Notes: generated from the letters alone by a model not told the origin. A DNA stretch of 64,000 nucleotides from SVFI01 sp045546735 (GCA_045546735.1 JAZQDJ010000105.1:1-64000), one strand, 5' to 3'. Shown: positions 49,300-58,076, numbered from the stretch's first letter. Made by a program: numbers and translations.

Positions 49300-50166
49300 C
49301 TACAATTTCAACCTCATATCCTTATAATTCTGCACCTTATCCTCAAACCCAAGTTTCTTATAAATCGGATATCCTTCCTCTGTCGCCATCAGATTGATGC
49401 GGCAAAGTTCTTTTTCTTTCCCGTATTCAATCAGATTTTCCATAAGCTGCGAGCAGATACCGTTTCCGCGATACGGTTCCTCCGTATACACGCTGAGCAC
49501 TTCTCCTTCAAAGCCATTCGGCAAAAACGGATTGGAAGGTTTTTCTACAATCAAAAGGTAAGCCGCAGCTATCAACCGTCCTTCGGCTCTTGCCACAAAT
49601 GCAACAAGTTCTTTCCCGAGTTTTCTTTCAAAATACTTCGGAAGCTGCGTCTCCATACACGTTCTTTCATAGTCGCTGATTTGTCCGAAATCGTCAATCA
49701 TATATGCGATACGAAGACGTACCAGTTCGTCGATATCCTCTTTATTTGCCTGTTCATATGTAACATTCTGCATATTTAAATTCTTCTCTTTCTCAAAAAA
49801 TGCCCTGCTTAGCATCTCATATTCTTCCTCTGTACATACCTTCTTGCAAGACGGTGCAAACGACGCAGTTACCTCAAAGCAATCCTTTAAGTTAGCACAA
49901 GGATACTCCTTGCACTGCCCGCAATTTGCAATGCCCTTCTCCTGCGTGCATGCAATCACCTTATATCTGCACCAGTTCTCGGGTTTACAGCCGCCGCACG
50001 AAATTTCCTCGTTCGAAACCACACGGTCTCTGTATCCGATTTTCATCCAAAGCTCCGCCGTATGTTCCAGCCGCTCCTTAGTTTTCTCATATGGCACAGC
50101 AACATATCTCGGACAAGCTGCGCAGTCATTCCCACACGCAGCAATCCTTTTTTCTGTCATTTTCAT
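49300..50166 (-). CDS. DUF3795-GNAT fusion protein
   Basis: A 288-residue fusion. Residues ~1-125 are a DUF3795-like Cys-rich domain with CGNDCAACPRY, CGGCKPENWCRYKVIAC, and ANCGQCKEYPCANL, which would bind zinc or an iron-sulfur cluster. Residues ~135-288 are a GNAT acetyltransferase (EVLSVYTEEPYRGNGICSQLMENLIEYGKEKELCRINLMATEEGYPIYKKLGF). Such fusions are found in clostridia, but function is unknown. It overlaps the upstream membrane-protein gene by four bases. Confidence 0.8.
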   Translation of the reverse strand: MKMTEKRIAACGNDCAACPRYVAVPYEKTKERLEHTAELWMKIGYRDRVVSNEEISCGGCKPENWCRYKVIACTQEKGIANCGQCKEYPCANLKDCFEVTASFAPSCKKVCTEEEYEMLSRAFFEKEKNLNMQNVTYEQANKEDIDELVRLRIAYMIDDFGQISDYERTCMETQLPKYFERKLGKELVAFVARAEGRLIAAAYLLIVEKPSNPFLPNGFEGEVLSVYTEEPYRGNGICSQLMENLIEYGKEKELCRINLMATEEGYPIYKKLGFEDKVQNYKDMRLKL

Positions 50167-50651
50167 ATACTTCCTTCGCCTTTTTTCTTTTTATCCACTT
50201 CATAAACCACGCATATTAAATGCCAAAAACCAAATATGCAAATCCCCGCCAAACCTGCCATATACCAGTCAAATTCTCTGCTGTCCGTCCGAATTCCGTC
50301 GATGTTGGAATACATCTTTCCATCGCTGAAATATACGGTATTATCCATATACGGATTATTATACTGCAGCCGGGGTTCTAAATTTGCCAAAGACTCATAC
50401 CTAATCATCTCACCGCTTTTTACATTGATAAGATCATATTGCTTTCCTTCATATTCTACAACAACATTATATGTATAAGAACGATATTTTCCCGTCGTTC
50501 TTCTTGTCTGCGTTGCACTGACTACCGTAACTTCTACCTTTTCATACGAAATATCCCTCTGCTGCACTTTGCTGCCGCCGACAAAAAATATCACATTGGA
50601 TACTATGAAAAGCAATAGTGTTGCAAAAAGCTGTATTCTTCTTTTCTTCAT
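50163..50651 (-). CDS. DUF3592-like membrane protein
   Basis: A 162-residue protein with a hydrophobic helix at each end (about residues 7-25 and 130-150) and a ~100-residue outside domain: EKVEVTVVSATQTRRTTGKYRSYTYNVVVEYEGKQYDL, then NPYMDNTVYF. That resembles DUF3592 proteins. AGGTG precedes the ATG. It starts right after a terminator and no separate promoter is evident, so it may depend on read-through from the superoxide reductase gene. Confidence 0.65.
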   Translation of the reverse strand: MKKRRIQLFATLLLFIVSNVIFFVGGSKVQQRDISYEKVEVTVVSATQTRRTTGKYRSYTYNVVVEYEGKQYDLINVKSGEMIRYESLANLEPRLQYNNPYMDNTVYFSDGKMYSNIDGIRTDSREFDWYMAGLAGICIFGFWHLICVVYEVDKKKKGEGSI

Positions 50652-50663
50652 ATTTTCACCTAT

Positions 50664-50695
50664 AAAAAATCCACGAGCAACATGCCCGTGGATTT
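50664..50695 (-). terminator. Terminator after the superoxide reductase gene
   Basis: Minus-strand stem AAATCCACG / CGTGGATTT (50687-50695 with 50667-50675), 11-base loop, followed by a T run. Confidence 0.85.
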
Positions 50696-50705
50696 CACTT
50701 CTGTT

Positions 50706-51077
50706 TTAGTTTGATTTCCATAATCCGTGCAGATTACAGTATTCATAAGCCGCCACAAATACTTCCCCGTCTGCAAGTTTAAACTCTGCTCTCGGTTTAT
50801 CCGTATACTCAAGTTTCACTCTCTGGCTGCCTTTCGTTGTTTCAATCGAAATCCACTGGATATAATGTGCTTCCATCATCGGATGCTCTACAGAACCGAC
50901 TTCAACTACAACTTTATCAGCATCCAAAGTAACTGCAGGTACATGCTTTTCATGTGCTCCGTCGGATGTTCCCGGAATAAGTTCTGTCATCTTCTGACCG
51001 CAGCACATAACCGGTACGCCGCTTTCTTTCACATACTCAATGATATTTCCGCAATGCTCACAAATGTAATACTTCAT
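50706..51077 (-). CDS. dfx: Desulfoferrodoxin (superoxide reductase)
   Basis: A 123-residue two-iron superoxide reductase. The N-terminal desulforedoxin-like center I has YICEHCGN and VMCCGQKM (four Cys). The catalytic center II has HEKHVPAV, EHPMMEAHYIQWI and YEYCNLHGLWK, giving four His and one Cys. It reduces superoxide to peroxide without producing oxygen, which fits an anaerobe. It stands alone with its own promoter and terminator. Confidence 0.95.
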   Translation of the reverse strand: MKYYICEHCGNIIEYVKESGVPVMCCGQKMTELIPGTSDGAHEKHVPAVTLDADKVVVEVGSVEHPMMEAHYIQWISIETTKGSQRVKLEYTDKPRAEFKLADGEVFVAAYEYCNLHGLWKSN

Positions 51078-51113
51078 AACACAATACCTCCTGAGTTTTT
51101 ATTTACATCCTAT

Positions 51114-51142
51114 ATTTTACGTTTCTCCGATGCACATGTCAA
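51114..51142 (-). promoter_or_regulatory. Promoter of the superoxide reductase gene
   Basis: TTGACA (51142-51137), 17 bases, TAAAAT (51119-51114) on the minus strand. Confidence 0.7.
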
Positions 51143-51157
51143 CGTCTGAAAACACTT

Positions 51158-51619
51158 TCACTCTATCACAAGATTCCCGATGGATTTCTCACCCGTCACG
51201 CGCTCTCCGAGATGATTTGCCCATTTTTCCGTAAAAAATACTCCATAAGGAATTTGCCGCTCTTTTCGTTTCTTCCCGAACAAAAATCCCCAAAGGGTTG
51301 ACGGAATTCCCATCACTATCAAATACAGCGGTCCGAATATCAGGGACTGAATTGTATGACCGTACTCATGCACCAACAGCCTCTTTGAAAGCTCCTCCGC
51401 ACAAATCTGTCCTTCAAATTTCTTCACAAAAAACGGTTCTTCCGAAACAAAAACAAACAATCCCAACGATATACTCGTATTACTGTTCCACTCAGTAACA
51501 ATTGCCCCATGGTAACTGAAATGTCTGCTTTTATAATGTATCAGGAACAGCATCAGTCCCAGCAGTGTTTGCAATATTCCCCACGTACACTGACATATTC
51601 TGTATAGATATATTTTCAT
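51158..51619 (-). CDS. Small membrane protein with HEYGH metalloprotease-like motif
   Basis: A 153-residue protein with a hydrophobic segment at residues ~10-28 and another at ~103-122. LLVHEYGHTIQSLIFGPLYLIVMG carries HExxH, the zinc motif of gluzincin peptidases, placed just before the second helix; a third ligand may be the E in ENWAN/TEKWANHLGERV. Enzyme activity is not certain. It follows the HD-domain gene by 9 bases. Confidence 0.62.
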   Translation of the reverse strand: MKIYLYRICQCTWGILQTLLGLMLFLIHYKSRHFSYHGAIVTEWNSNTSISLGLFVFVSEEPFFVKKFEGQICAEELSKRLLVHEYGHTIQSLIFGPLYLIVMGIPSTLWGFLFGKKRKERQIPYGVFFTEKWANHLGERVTGEKSIGNLVIE

Positions 51620-51628
51620 AAGTTCGCC

Positions 51629-52186
51629 TCACTCTCCCAATTTCTCCAGCGTATCTTTTCTTATTTCTTCCCTCAATTCCTTAAGATACTCCGAAAACTC
51701 CACCTTGTCATCCGCATAAGTCTTATTGAGTTCATATTCCTTCGGAATCCAGGTCGACAAATCCGAAATATTGTGCTGAATCAATGCCTCCAGACTGTCA
51801 ATTGCTTTATATATCTTAGCTTCCAAAGTTTCTCTTTTTGCCATTTCTTCATATAAAACTGTCATTTCCGTTTTAGTGCTTTCAGGCAGCGTATTAACCC
51901 ACGCTTCCAACAACCCTTCCTCTGTCTGCTCATGTTCCTGCGTCTTTTCAAACGTTGGAATATCACCGGTAAAGGCCTCACCCAAATCATGAATGATACA
52001 CATTTTTATCACTTTATCCATATCCGCTTCCGGAAACTCTTCTTTTAAGAAAAATGCTATCAATGTCATCATCCAGCTATGTTCTGCCACACTTTCATGA
52101 CGGCCGTTTTTTGTATAGCAGTGACGCGTTGCATCTTTCAAACGTTCTGCTATGCTTAAAGCATCTAATAATTCTCTTGGCTGCAT
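51629..52186 (-). CDS. HD domain protein (YfbR/HDDC2-like)
   Basis: A 185-residue metal-dependent HD phosphohydrolase. Motifs: RHESVAEHSWMMTLIAF (first His), CIIHDLGEAFTGDIPTF (HD plus E), and a later D in AIDSLEALIQH. Relatives are 5'-deoxynucleotidases acting on dNMPs. AAGGAG precedes the ATG. Confidence 0.85.
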   Translation of the reverse strand: MQPRELLDALSIAERLKDATRHCYTKNGRHESVAEHSWMMTLIAFFLKEEFPEADMDKVIKMCIIHDLGEAFTGDIPTFEKTQEHEQTEEGLLEAWVNTLPESTKTEMTVLYEEMAKRETLEAKIYKAIDSLEALIQHNISDLSTWIPKEYELNKTYADDKVEFSEYLKELREEIRKDTLEKLGE

Positions 52187-52223
52187 TAATTACTCCTTTT
52201 TATCCAACGTCGCAAAATACATC

Positions 52224-52421
52224 CTACAAATCCGTATAATACTCCGCCTGAAATGCGGCATTACATTCCGCAATTTCTTTCGTTCCGTTGATATAATCCG
52301 CATACATATCCCACAAATCAATATCGCACCCATCCATCACTTCATCTTCCGGAATCCATGATTTAATCAGTGCAATTCGTTCGGATTTTGTCGTTTCAGA
52401 TATCAAATATTTATTCTCCAT
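52224..52421 (-). CDS. Small hypothetical protein
   Basis: A 65-residue acidic protein (MENKYLISETTKSERIALIKSW, end AAFQAEYYTDL) with a GGGAGA ribosome site. It starts 15 bases after the TraX-like gene and ends 37 bases before the HD gene, so it is in the same transcript. No family recognised. Confidence 0.65.
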   Translation of the reverse strand: MENKYLISETTKSERIALIKSWIPEDEVMDGCDIDLWDMYADYINGTKEIAECNAAFQAEYYTDL

Positions 52422-52436
52422 CGTTTCATCTCCCGT

Positions 52437-53180
52437 TTATAATAATTTTATAATGCCTAAAACCAGCAAATGCAGCGGATAAAAGGCATAATAAATATAT
52501 TGAATTATTTTATTGTGGTATCCCTGCTTTCCGCGATACATCCATATCAGAATCAAAGCAAGTAATGCAAAACCTTGACGCGAAAGAAAATATATCTTAT
52601 CCCCGAAATGAAGCTCGTAGGAAAATCCCCCCAACATCTCGACATTAATATACCACAGACAAATCAGCTGACCTACGTAACACCACCATTTTCTCTGTCT
52701 GAAAAAATAAAATGTAAGAACTGTCAAAATGCCCGCATGATAAAAATCCACCATCGTTATCAAACCAACTACATATCCGATGATTACACAAAAACAGCCT
52801 ACCAAAATCCTTTTCCAAAGCTTTTCCCTTTTCACATTTTCATTCCAGTGAATAAAAGCGATGGCTATCAAAAAACTCCACAATACATTTTGGTGAATCG
52901 GATAAAACACGTTGCTTCCCATTGCTAAATTAAATGGTATTTCGGAAAGAAACGCAAACAACAATAATCTTCCCACATATTTTTTCAGATTTTTTGTATG
53001 GAAGTATCCTTCTACAATCATAAAAGCAAAGATGGGAAATGCCAATCTTCCAATGCAAGTCAGCCAGTCATTTCCCGGAACAATTGTCCCCCAAAGATGA
53101 TCGCACAACATAAACGCCATTGCCATAACATGAAGCATCAGCGAAGTCACTTCAAATTTTAACCTATTTCCCTTAAACAT
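52437..53180 (-). CDS. TraX family membrane protein, second copy
   Basis: A 247-residue, eight-helix TraX-type protein, paralogue of the product at 9930-10685 (shared start-region pattern LMLHVMAMAFMLCDHLWGTIVPG, then IGRLAFPIFAFMIVEGYFHTKNLKKYVGRLLLFAFLSEIPFNL). CGGAGG precedes the ATG. The acyl-transfer role of the family is unproven here. Confidence 0.85.
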   Translation of the reverse strand: MFKGNRLKFEVTSLMLHVMAMAFMLCDHLWGTIVPGNDWLTCIGRLAFPIFAFMIVEGYFHTKNLKKYVGRLLLFAFLSEIPFNLAMGSNVFYPIHQNVLWSFLIAIAFIHWNENVKREKLWKRILVGCFCVIIGYVVGLITMVDFYHAGILTVLTFYFFRQRKWWCYVGQLICLWYINVEMLGGFSYELHFGDKIYFLSRQGFALLALILIWMYRGKQGYHNKIIQYIYYAFYPLHLLVLGIIKLL

Positions 53181-53209
53181 ATAATTCCTCCGGAAACTTC
53201 CACTCCACT

Positions 53210-54145
53210 TTACTTCAAACGTTCTCTTAATTCCAATATCTTTTTCTCAATCTCTTTGATTACAAATTTAAACTCTTCGTCAGACTTTCCGGTCGGATCT
53301 TCGAGTCCCCAATTGTCATCAAATGTCCTTCCGATAAGAGGACATCCGACATTGCACCCCATCGAAATTGCCACATCAGGACTAGGAATATCCGTCATCA
53401 ATTTTGAATACTGCGTCTGTTCCATATCGATTCCGTATAACTCCTTCATAATCCGGACTGCATCCTGATTGATTTGCGGCTTTGTCTCTGTCCCCGCTGA
53501 ATAAGATTCAAACACATCTGGTGCCAAATGCTTTCCCAGCGCCTCTGCAATCTGGCTACGACATGAATTGTGCACGCATATAAACGCCACTTTCTTTTTT
53601 TTATAAAACGGGCATTTTTCTTTAATACACTGCTCATTTTTTTCGCTAAAACGACATTCTATCGTACTGCTTTCCAATTCGACATTATAATTCTCATTTA
53701 TGAATTGAATTGCCTTCTGAAAACTCAAAAAAGCATCCCTCTTACAGCATCTCGGGCCTCCGACCCTCGACAAACTATGTAATGCTTTGGAAGTAAATTC
53801 CATATGTTTCCCCCACGACGCATCTCCGCTCAGCGGACCTGTTCCGTCTATAATGGAAAGCGCTGCGCCCATAGAACTTACCGCACCGCAGACACCCCAC
53901 ATACCGCAAGTTGCTCCCGGCATCTGCATTCCGCGTTTCATAAGTTCCTGCAAACTACTACGCAACTCAATATGACCGCCTGCATTATAAAACGCTGTCA
54001 ACAGCGCTGCTCCGTCCAGCACATGGTGCTCGGGTCCATGTATCCTGACAAAATCGTTTTGGGCTATATGATTAAAAATTTCTATCGGATTTTTACTGTT
54101 TTCGTGCAGACATGCTTCAATGATTTTCTTTGCTCTTTCTTCCAT
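53210..54145 (-). CDS. DUF5714-arsenate reductase (ArsC) fusion
   Basis: A 311-residue fusion. Residues ~1-180 match DUF5714 with Cys/His-rich GPEHHVLDGAALLTAFYNAGG, GATCGMWGVCGAVSSMGAALSI and GGPRCCKRDAF. Residues ~187-311 are a low-molecular-weight-phosphatase-type arsenate reductase: FICVHNSCRSQIAEALGKHL (CX5R) and later MGCNVGCPLIGRTFDDNWGLEDPTGKSDEEF with the DP general acid. The second pair of resolving cysteines is in GCNVGC. It may join arsenate detoxification to an unknown Cys-based domain. No other ars genes are close. Confidence 0.85.
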   Translation of the reverse strand: MEERAKKIIEACLHENSKNPIEIFNHIAQNDFVRIHGPEHHVLDGAALLTAFYNAGGHIELRSSLQELMKRGMQMPGATCGMWGVCGAVSSMGAALSIIDGTGPLSGDASWGKHMEFTSKALHSLSRVGGPRCCKRDAFLSFQKAIQFINENYNVELESSTIECRFSEKNEQCIKEKCPFYKKKKVAFICVHNSCRSQIAEALGKHLAPDVFESYSAGTETKPQINQDAVRIMKELYGIDMEQTQYSKLMTDIPSPDVAISMGCNVGCPLIGRTFDDNWGLEDPTGKSDEEFKFVIKEIEKKILELRERLK

Positions 54146-54151
54146 GATTCT

Positions 54152-54775
54152 TTATACCTTCCTCGCAACAATCTTATTCATCGCGTGACAATGCTTTATT
54201 CCATTTTCATGTTCATCGCTAAACTTCTTACTCTCAAACATTTTGATTTCCCAGTCCTCATAGTAACCTTTGATTTCTTCGTTTTTGAATACACCAATCA
54301 TGACCTCTTTCAAATCTTCAGGCACCGGTTCCTCGTCTGTGAATAATGCTACAATGTGATATCCGTTTACATTTGTCCAATTCTTTAGCAAATCAAGTAT
54401 TTTGGACTGTTTTTCTCTTTCAATAAACTGCAGCACTCCATGAAGAATAACTAAGTCATATTTGTACTTAAATTCAAAATCCAAAACATCGCATACATAT
54501 GTATTTATGTCTAAACGATTACGTTCTTTTAAATAATCTATTTTATCGATGGCATTTTTTGAAATGTCAAAAGCATCTACTCTAAATCCCAAACCCGCCA
54601 AATACAGCGAATGCCTTCCGTCCCCGCAGCCGACATCGAGAATTCTTGCCTTCTGAGCTAAAAGCGGCACTATTTCTTCCACTTCTTTGCTTGGATTACC
54701 AAATGTTGATTTTTCTTTGTTTAAATACTCATTTTCCCAAAATGGTTTCATACTATAATCCTTTCCTTGTTTCAT
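54152..54775 (-). CDS. Class I methyltransferase, TehB-like
   Basis: A 207-residue SAM methyltransferase: start MKQGKDYSMKPFWENEYLN, motif I ILDVGCGDGRHSLYLAGLGF, then DAFDISKNAIDKI, and ILHGVLQFIEREKQSKILDLLKNW. It resembles TehB-like chalcogen/thiol methyltransferases. The ATG at 54775 with GGGGGAG nine bases upstream is preferred; the frame extends to 54835. It precedes the arsenate reductase fusion by six bases, which fits joint metalloid handling. Confidence 0.8.
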   Translation of the reverse strand: MKQGKDYSMKPFWENEYLNKEKSTFGNPSKEVEEIVPLLAQKARILDVGCGDGRHSLYLAGLGFRVDAFDISKNAIDKIDYLKERNRLDINTYVCDVLDFEFKYKYDLVILHGVLQFIEREKQSKILDLLKNWTNVNGYHIVALFTDEEPVPEDLKEVMIGVFKNEEIKGYYEDWEIKMFESKKFSDEHENGIKHCHAMNKIVARKV

Positions 54776-55067
54776 TATAAATTCTCCCCCTCCTTTTCGC
54801 AACAATACAGACCTCCTTCTTTCTTCTTTGGGCAAGATTACTTCTTTTTGCCCTTCACCTTATCCACAATTTCTCCTTCTAAGCAAGACATTATTCAAAT
54901 TTGTGGGCAAGAAATCCTTATAAATCAGCTTTTCTTACCCAATATACAGAAAGCCAACCAGCTTCCATTGGGTAAGAAAATCAAAAAATCTTTCAAACTT
55001 GCCCAATTTCCGTGCAAACACCAACTGCCCAAAGCATCCACCACTACAAACAACCGCCACCATCACA
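54776..55067. repeat. Gene-free stretch with repeated TTGGGYAAG hairpins
   Basis: About 290 bases without a gene, between the prfA terminator and the methyltransferase start. It holds at least five copies of a TTGGGYAAG(AAA) word in both orientations: plus at 54829, 54903 and 54968, minus at 54941 and 55006. They pair into three hairpins: 54830-54853 (GGGCAA/TTGCCC), 54929-54980 (a perfect 14-base inverted repeat TTTTCTTACCCAAT / ATTGGGTAAGAAAA), and 54969-55006. On the minus strand, at about 54874-54845, a strong AGAAGGAG leads into a nine-codon GTG frame that ends in the first hairpin; translation is unproven. I see no clear promoter for the methyltransferase operon, though it must lie here. 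Confidence 0.7.
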
Positions 55068-55093
55068 CAAAAAAGGACGACACAATGTCGTCC
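55068..55093 (-). terminator. Terminator after prfA
   Basis: Minus-strand stem GGACGACA / TGTCGTCC (55086-55093 with 55075-55082), 3-base loop, followed by TTTTTT. It ends the rho-prfA region. Confidence 0.9.
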
Positions 55094-55100
55094 CTTCCGA

Positions 55101-56174
55101 TTAATTCTCATTCATCTTTAATAATTTTGCTGCCTGATCCGCTGCGATACAAGCATCAATAATTTCCTGAATATCGCCGTTCATAATCTTATCAAGCTTA
55201 TAGAGTGTCAGGTTAATTCTGTGGTCTGTCACACGTCCCTGTGGGAAGTTGTAAGTTCTGATTTTCTCAGAACGGTCACCGGTTCCTACCTGGCTACGTC
55301 GAAGCTCCGCTTCCGCATCATGGGCTTTCTGTTGCTCTAAGTCATATAATTTTGTACGCAGGAGTGCATAAGCCTTCGCTTTATTCTGAATCTGTGATTT
55401 CTCTGTCTGGCTGTAAATCACGATACCTGTCGGCATATGTGTCAATCGAACAGCAGAGTCCGTTGTGTTGACACACTGTCCGCCCGAACCGGATGCACGA
55501 CATACGTCAATACGGATATCTTTCTCATCGATGACAACGTCCACTTCCTCCGCCTCAGGCATCACTGCTACCGTGATGGTCGAAGTATGAATACGTCCAC
55601 CGGATTCTGTCTCCGGAACACGCTGCACGCGGTGAACACCGGATTCATATTTGAGAACGGAATAAGCGCCCTGTCCGGTTACCATGAACGTAACGGATTT
55701 CATACCGCCGATTCCGATTTCTTCCATTTCCATCGTCTCTACTTTCCAGCGACGGCCTTCTGCATAGTGTACATACATACGATAGATTTCCGCTGCAAAA
55801 AGTGCTGCCTCGTCTCCACCTGCACCTGCACGGATTTCCACGATAACGTTCTTGTCATCGTTCGGGTCCTTCGGTAAAAGCAGAATCTTAAGCTCATTTT
55901 CAAGCTCTTCCACACGCTTCTTTGCATCATTTAATTCTTCCTTGAGCATTTCACGCATATCTTCATCGGACTCTTCCTCAAGCATAGAAAGACTGTCCTC
56001 GATGGTCTCTTTACATCCCTTATACTCTTTGTACGCTTCTACAATCGGTGTTAAGTCGCTCTGCTCTTTCATCAGGGAACGGAAACGTTTCTGGTCATCC
56101 GCAATCCCCGGTGAGCTAAGCTCAAACATTATGTCCTCAAAGCGATGTACTAAATCTTCCAATTTATCAAACAT
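55101..56174 (-). CDS. prfA: Peptide chain release factor 1
   Basis: A 357-residue RF1. EIRAGAGGDEAALFAAEIYRMY, GVHRVQRVPETESGGRIHTSTITVAVMPE, and the GSGGQCVNTTDSAVRLTHMPTG segment, whose GGQ contacts the peptidyl-tRNA ester bond, are all intact. It reads UAA and UAG. AGGAGG precedes the ATG. It is the last gene of the cluster, one base after prmC; PrmC methylates the Gln of its GGQ. Confidence 0.97.
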   Translation of the reverse strand: MFDKLEDLVHRFEDIMFELSSPGIADDQKRFRSLMKEQSDLTPIVEAYKEYKGCKETIEDSLSMLEEESDEDMREMLKEELNDAKKRVEELENELKILLLPKDPNDDKNVIVEIRAGAGGDEAALFAAEIYRMYVHYAEGRRWKVETMEMEEIGIGGMKSVTFMVTGQGAYSVLKYESGVHRVQRVPETESGGRIHTSTITVAVMPEAEEVDVVIDEKDIRIDVCRASGSGGQCVNTTDSAVRLTHMPTGIVIYSQTEKSQIQNKAKAYALLRTKLYDLEQQKAHDAEAELRRSQVGTGDRSEKIRTYNFPQGRVTDHRINLTLYKLDKIMNGDIQEIIDACIAADQAAKLLKMNEN

Positions 56175-56175
56175 C

Positions 56176-57021
56176 TTATTTTCCTCCTAAGAATGTACCA
56201 AACACAACACGGTCGAGTCCGGCATAATCTTTTTTCACTTCCATCTCTTTATATCCATGACGTTGCATAAGGGCAACTACATCCTCTGCCTGGTCATGTC
56301 CAATCTCAAAGAAAAGCTGCCCGCCTCTCTTCAAGTAATGTTCTGATTCTTTTATAATTTTGCGGTAAAAATAAAGTCCGTCCGCAGTTCCGTCCAGCGC
56401 CATTCGCGGATCGTGATCACGCACCTCCGGCATCAGGGTTTCAATCACATCTGTGCGGATGTACGGCGGGTTTGAAACAATAATATCAAACTTTTCGTCT
56501 ATCGATTCAAATAAATCACTGTGCACAAAACAGGCTCTTTCCGCCATTCCTAATATTTCTGCGTTAGCCTTTGCTACCTTCAAAGCTTCCTCGGACAAAT
56601 CTGCCCCGATACCTGTTGTATCATTAGAATAACGAAGAAGGCTGAGCAATATACATCCGGAACCTGTGCACATATCTAAAATTCGTACACCGTCATGCAA
56701 ATCCCGCATCACCTCTTCCACAAGGATTTCCGTATCCTGTCTCGGAATCAGCACATGCTCATTCACATGAAAGGTCAGTCCCATAAAATCCTGCTGCCCT
56801 GTCAAATGCTGCAGCGGAATATGTTCACTGCGCTTTGCAATCAATTCTTCAAATCTTTCCTGTTGCTCCGGGCTGACTTCTTTTTCCGGATGGGCAAAAA
56901 GCGTCATCCGGTCTGTCTCACAGACAAATTCCAAAAGAAGTCTGGCATCAAGCGCCGCCTCTTCTATCTGCGCACCTGCCAGGATTTCTTTTCCATATGC
57001 ATACAAATCTGCGTATCTCAT
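56176..57021 (-). CDS. prmC: Release factor glutamine methyltransferase
   Basis: A 281-residue PrmC. The N-terminal helical domain binds the release factor; motif I is RILDMCTGSGCILLSLLRY, and the catalytic NPPY is in IIVSNPPYIRTDVIETL. It methylates the glutamine of GGQ in RF1 and RF2. Its ATG overlaps the DUF1385 stop by four bases and prfA follows directly. Confidence 0.95.
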   Translation of the reverse strand: MRYADLYAYGKEILAGAQIEEAALDARLLLEFVCETDRMTLFAHPEKEVSPEQQERFEELIAKRSEHIPLQHLTGQQDFMGLTFHVNEHVLIPRQDTEILVEEVMRDLHDGVRILDMCTGSGCILLSLLRYSNDTTGIGADLSEEALKVAKANAEILGMAERACFVHSDLFESIDEKFDIIVSNPPYIRTDVIETLMPEVRDHDPRMALDGTADGLYFYRKIIKESEHYLKRGGQLFFEIGHDQAEDVVALMQRHGYKEMEVKKDYAGLDRVVFGTFLGGK

Positions 57022-58076
57022 GACTCTTCCTGTTCTGTCGCTTCCGCCTGTGCTTCTGCCTCAGCTTCCGCTTTCAATTCCTCTGAAATCTCCTGCGATT
57101 TTTCAAACACTTTCTGTGCATCATCCACATCGAACCCGAACTCTGTTTTAAAATACTCTTTCCAGTCAAAAACAGCTTCAATTGCTGCAATCGCAACCTC
57201 AATCATATCATCATCCGGCTCTTTGGTTGTCAATTTCTGAAGCCACATACCCGGTGCTGAAATGATGCGCACAAAAATATTATTTGTTCTTCCTGCCAAG
57301 CGGATAATTTCATAAGAAATACCTGCAATTACAGGAACCAGAAGCAAACGCACTACCAAACGGAGTACAGGCTGATCAATACGGATGAAGAAGAATAAAA
57401 TCACACTGATAAACACAACAAACAAAAGGAAACTTGTTCCGCAGCGTTTATGCTGGCGTGAACTTTTTCTTACATTTTCTACATTTAAAATTCTTCCTTT
57501 TTCCAGGCAGTTGATACATTTATGTTCCGCACCGTGATACTGATACGTTCTGTGAATATCTTTCATAAGCGAGATCAGCACTACATAGGAAAGGAAAATA
57601 AGAATCCGGATAATTCCTTCAAATAGTGCAAGCAACGTATCATTTGCCACTACTTTTGAAAGAAGCTCGGCAAGAAAATAAGGAAGCACCATAAAAAGTG
57701 CAATTGCCATCACAATAGAAAATGCCACTGTAAGTCCTGTTAAAACTTCCTCTGTCTTTTCGCCAAACAGCTTATTTGCCACCTTGTCAAACTTTGTCTC
57801 CTCATCCGGCTCATCTTCCTCATAGAAAGACGCCGAATAGGTCAGACAGTTCATTCCGAGTACAAGCGAATCCACAAAATTGAACACACCACGGATAAAC
57901 GGAACCTGTTTCCATTTTTTATCCGCCTTGCTCTTATATTCATCTTTTTTTATCTCAATTTTACCATTCGGTTTGCGTACGGCAACTGCATAAACATCTT
58001 TATTTTTCATCATGATGCCTTCCAGTACCGCCTGTCCGCCGATTCCGCAATAATGGTCGCTTGCTTTTTTCGCCAT
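57018..58076 (-). CDS. DUF1385 membrane protein
   Basis: A 352-residue DUF1385 protein, a standard neighbour of prmC in Clostridia. GGQAVLEGIMMKNKDVYAVAVRKPNG opens it, then four or five membrane helices between residues ~100 and 260, a conserved YQYHGAEHKCINCLEKG with Cys/His between helices, and an acidic tail (EISEELKAEAEAEAQAEATEQEES). Function is unknown; it is often annotated as a metal-dependent enzyme. A GTG at 58085 is an alternative start; the ATG at 58076 has AAGGAG 11 bases upstream. Confidence 0.88.
   Translation of the reverse strand: MAKKASDHYCGIGGQAVLEGIMMKNKDVYAVAVRKPNGKIEIKKDEYKSKADKKWKQVPFIRGVFNFVDSLVLGMNCLTYSASFYEEDEPDEETKFDKVANKLFGEKTEEVLTGLTVAFSIVMAIALFMVLPYFLAELLSKVVANDTLLALFEGIIRILIFLSYVVLISLMKDIHRTYQYHGAEHKCINCLEKGRILNVENVRKSSRQHKRCGTSFLLFVVFISVILFFFIRIDQPVLRLVVRLLLVPVIAGISYEIIRLAGRTNNIFVRIISAPGMWLQKLTTKEPDDDMIEVAIAAIEAVFDWKEYFKTEFGFDVDDAQKVFEKSQEISEELKAEAEAEAQAEATEQEES

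Noticed and set aside
53210..54145. Two genes with a missed stop (DUF5714 and arsC)
   Set aside because: The frame is continuous for 311 codons and no ribosome site precedes the ArsC part, so I treat it as a true fusion.
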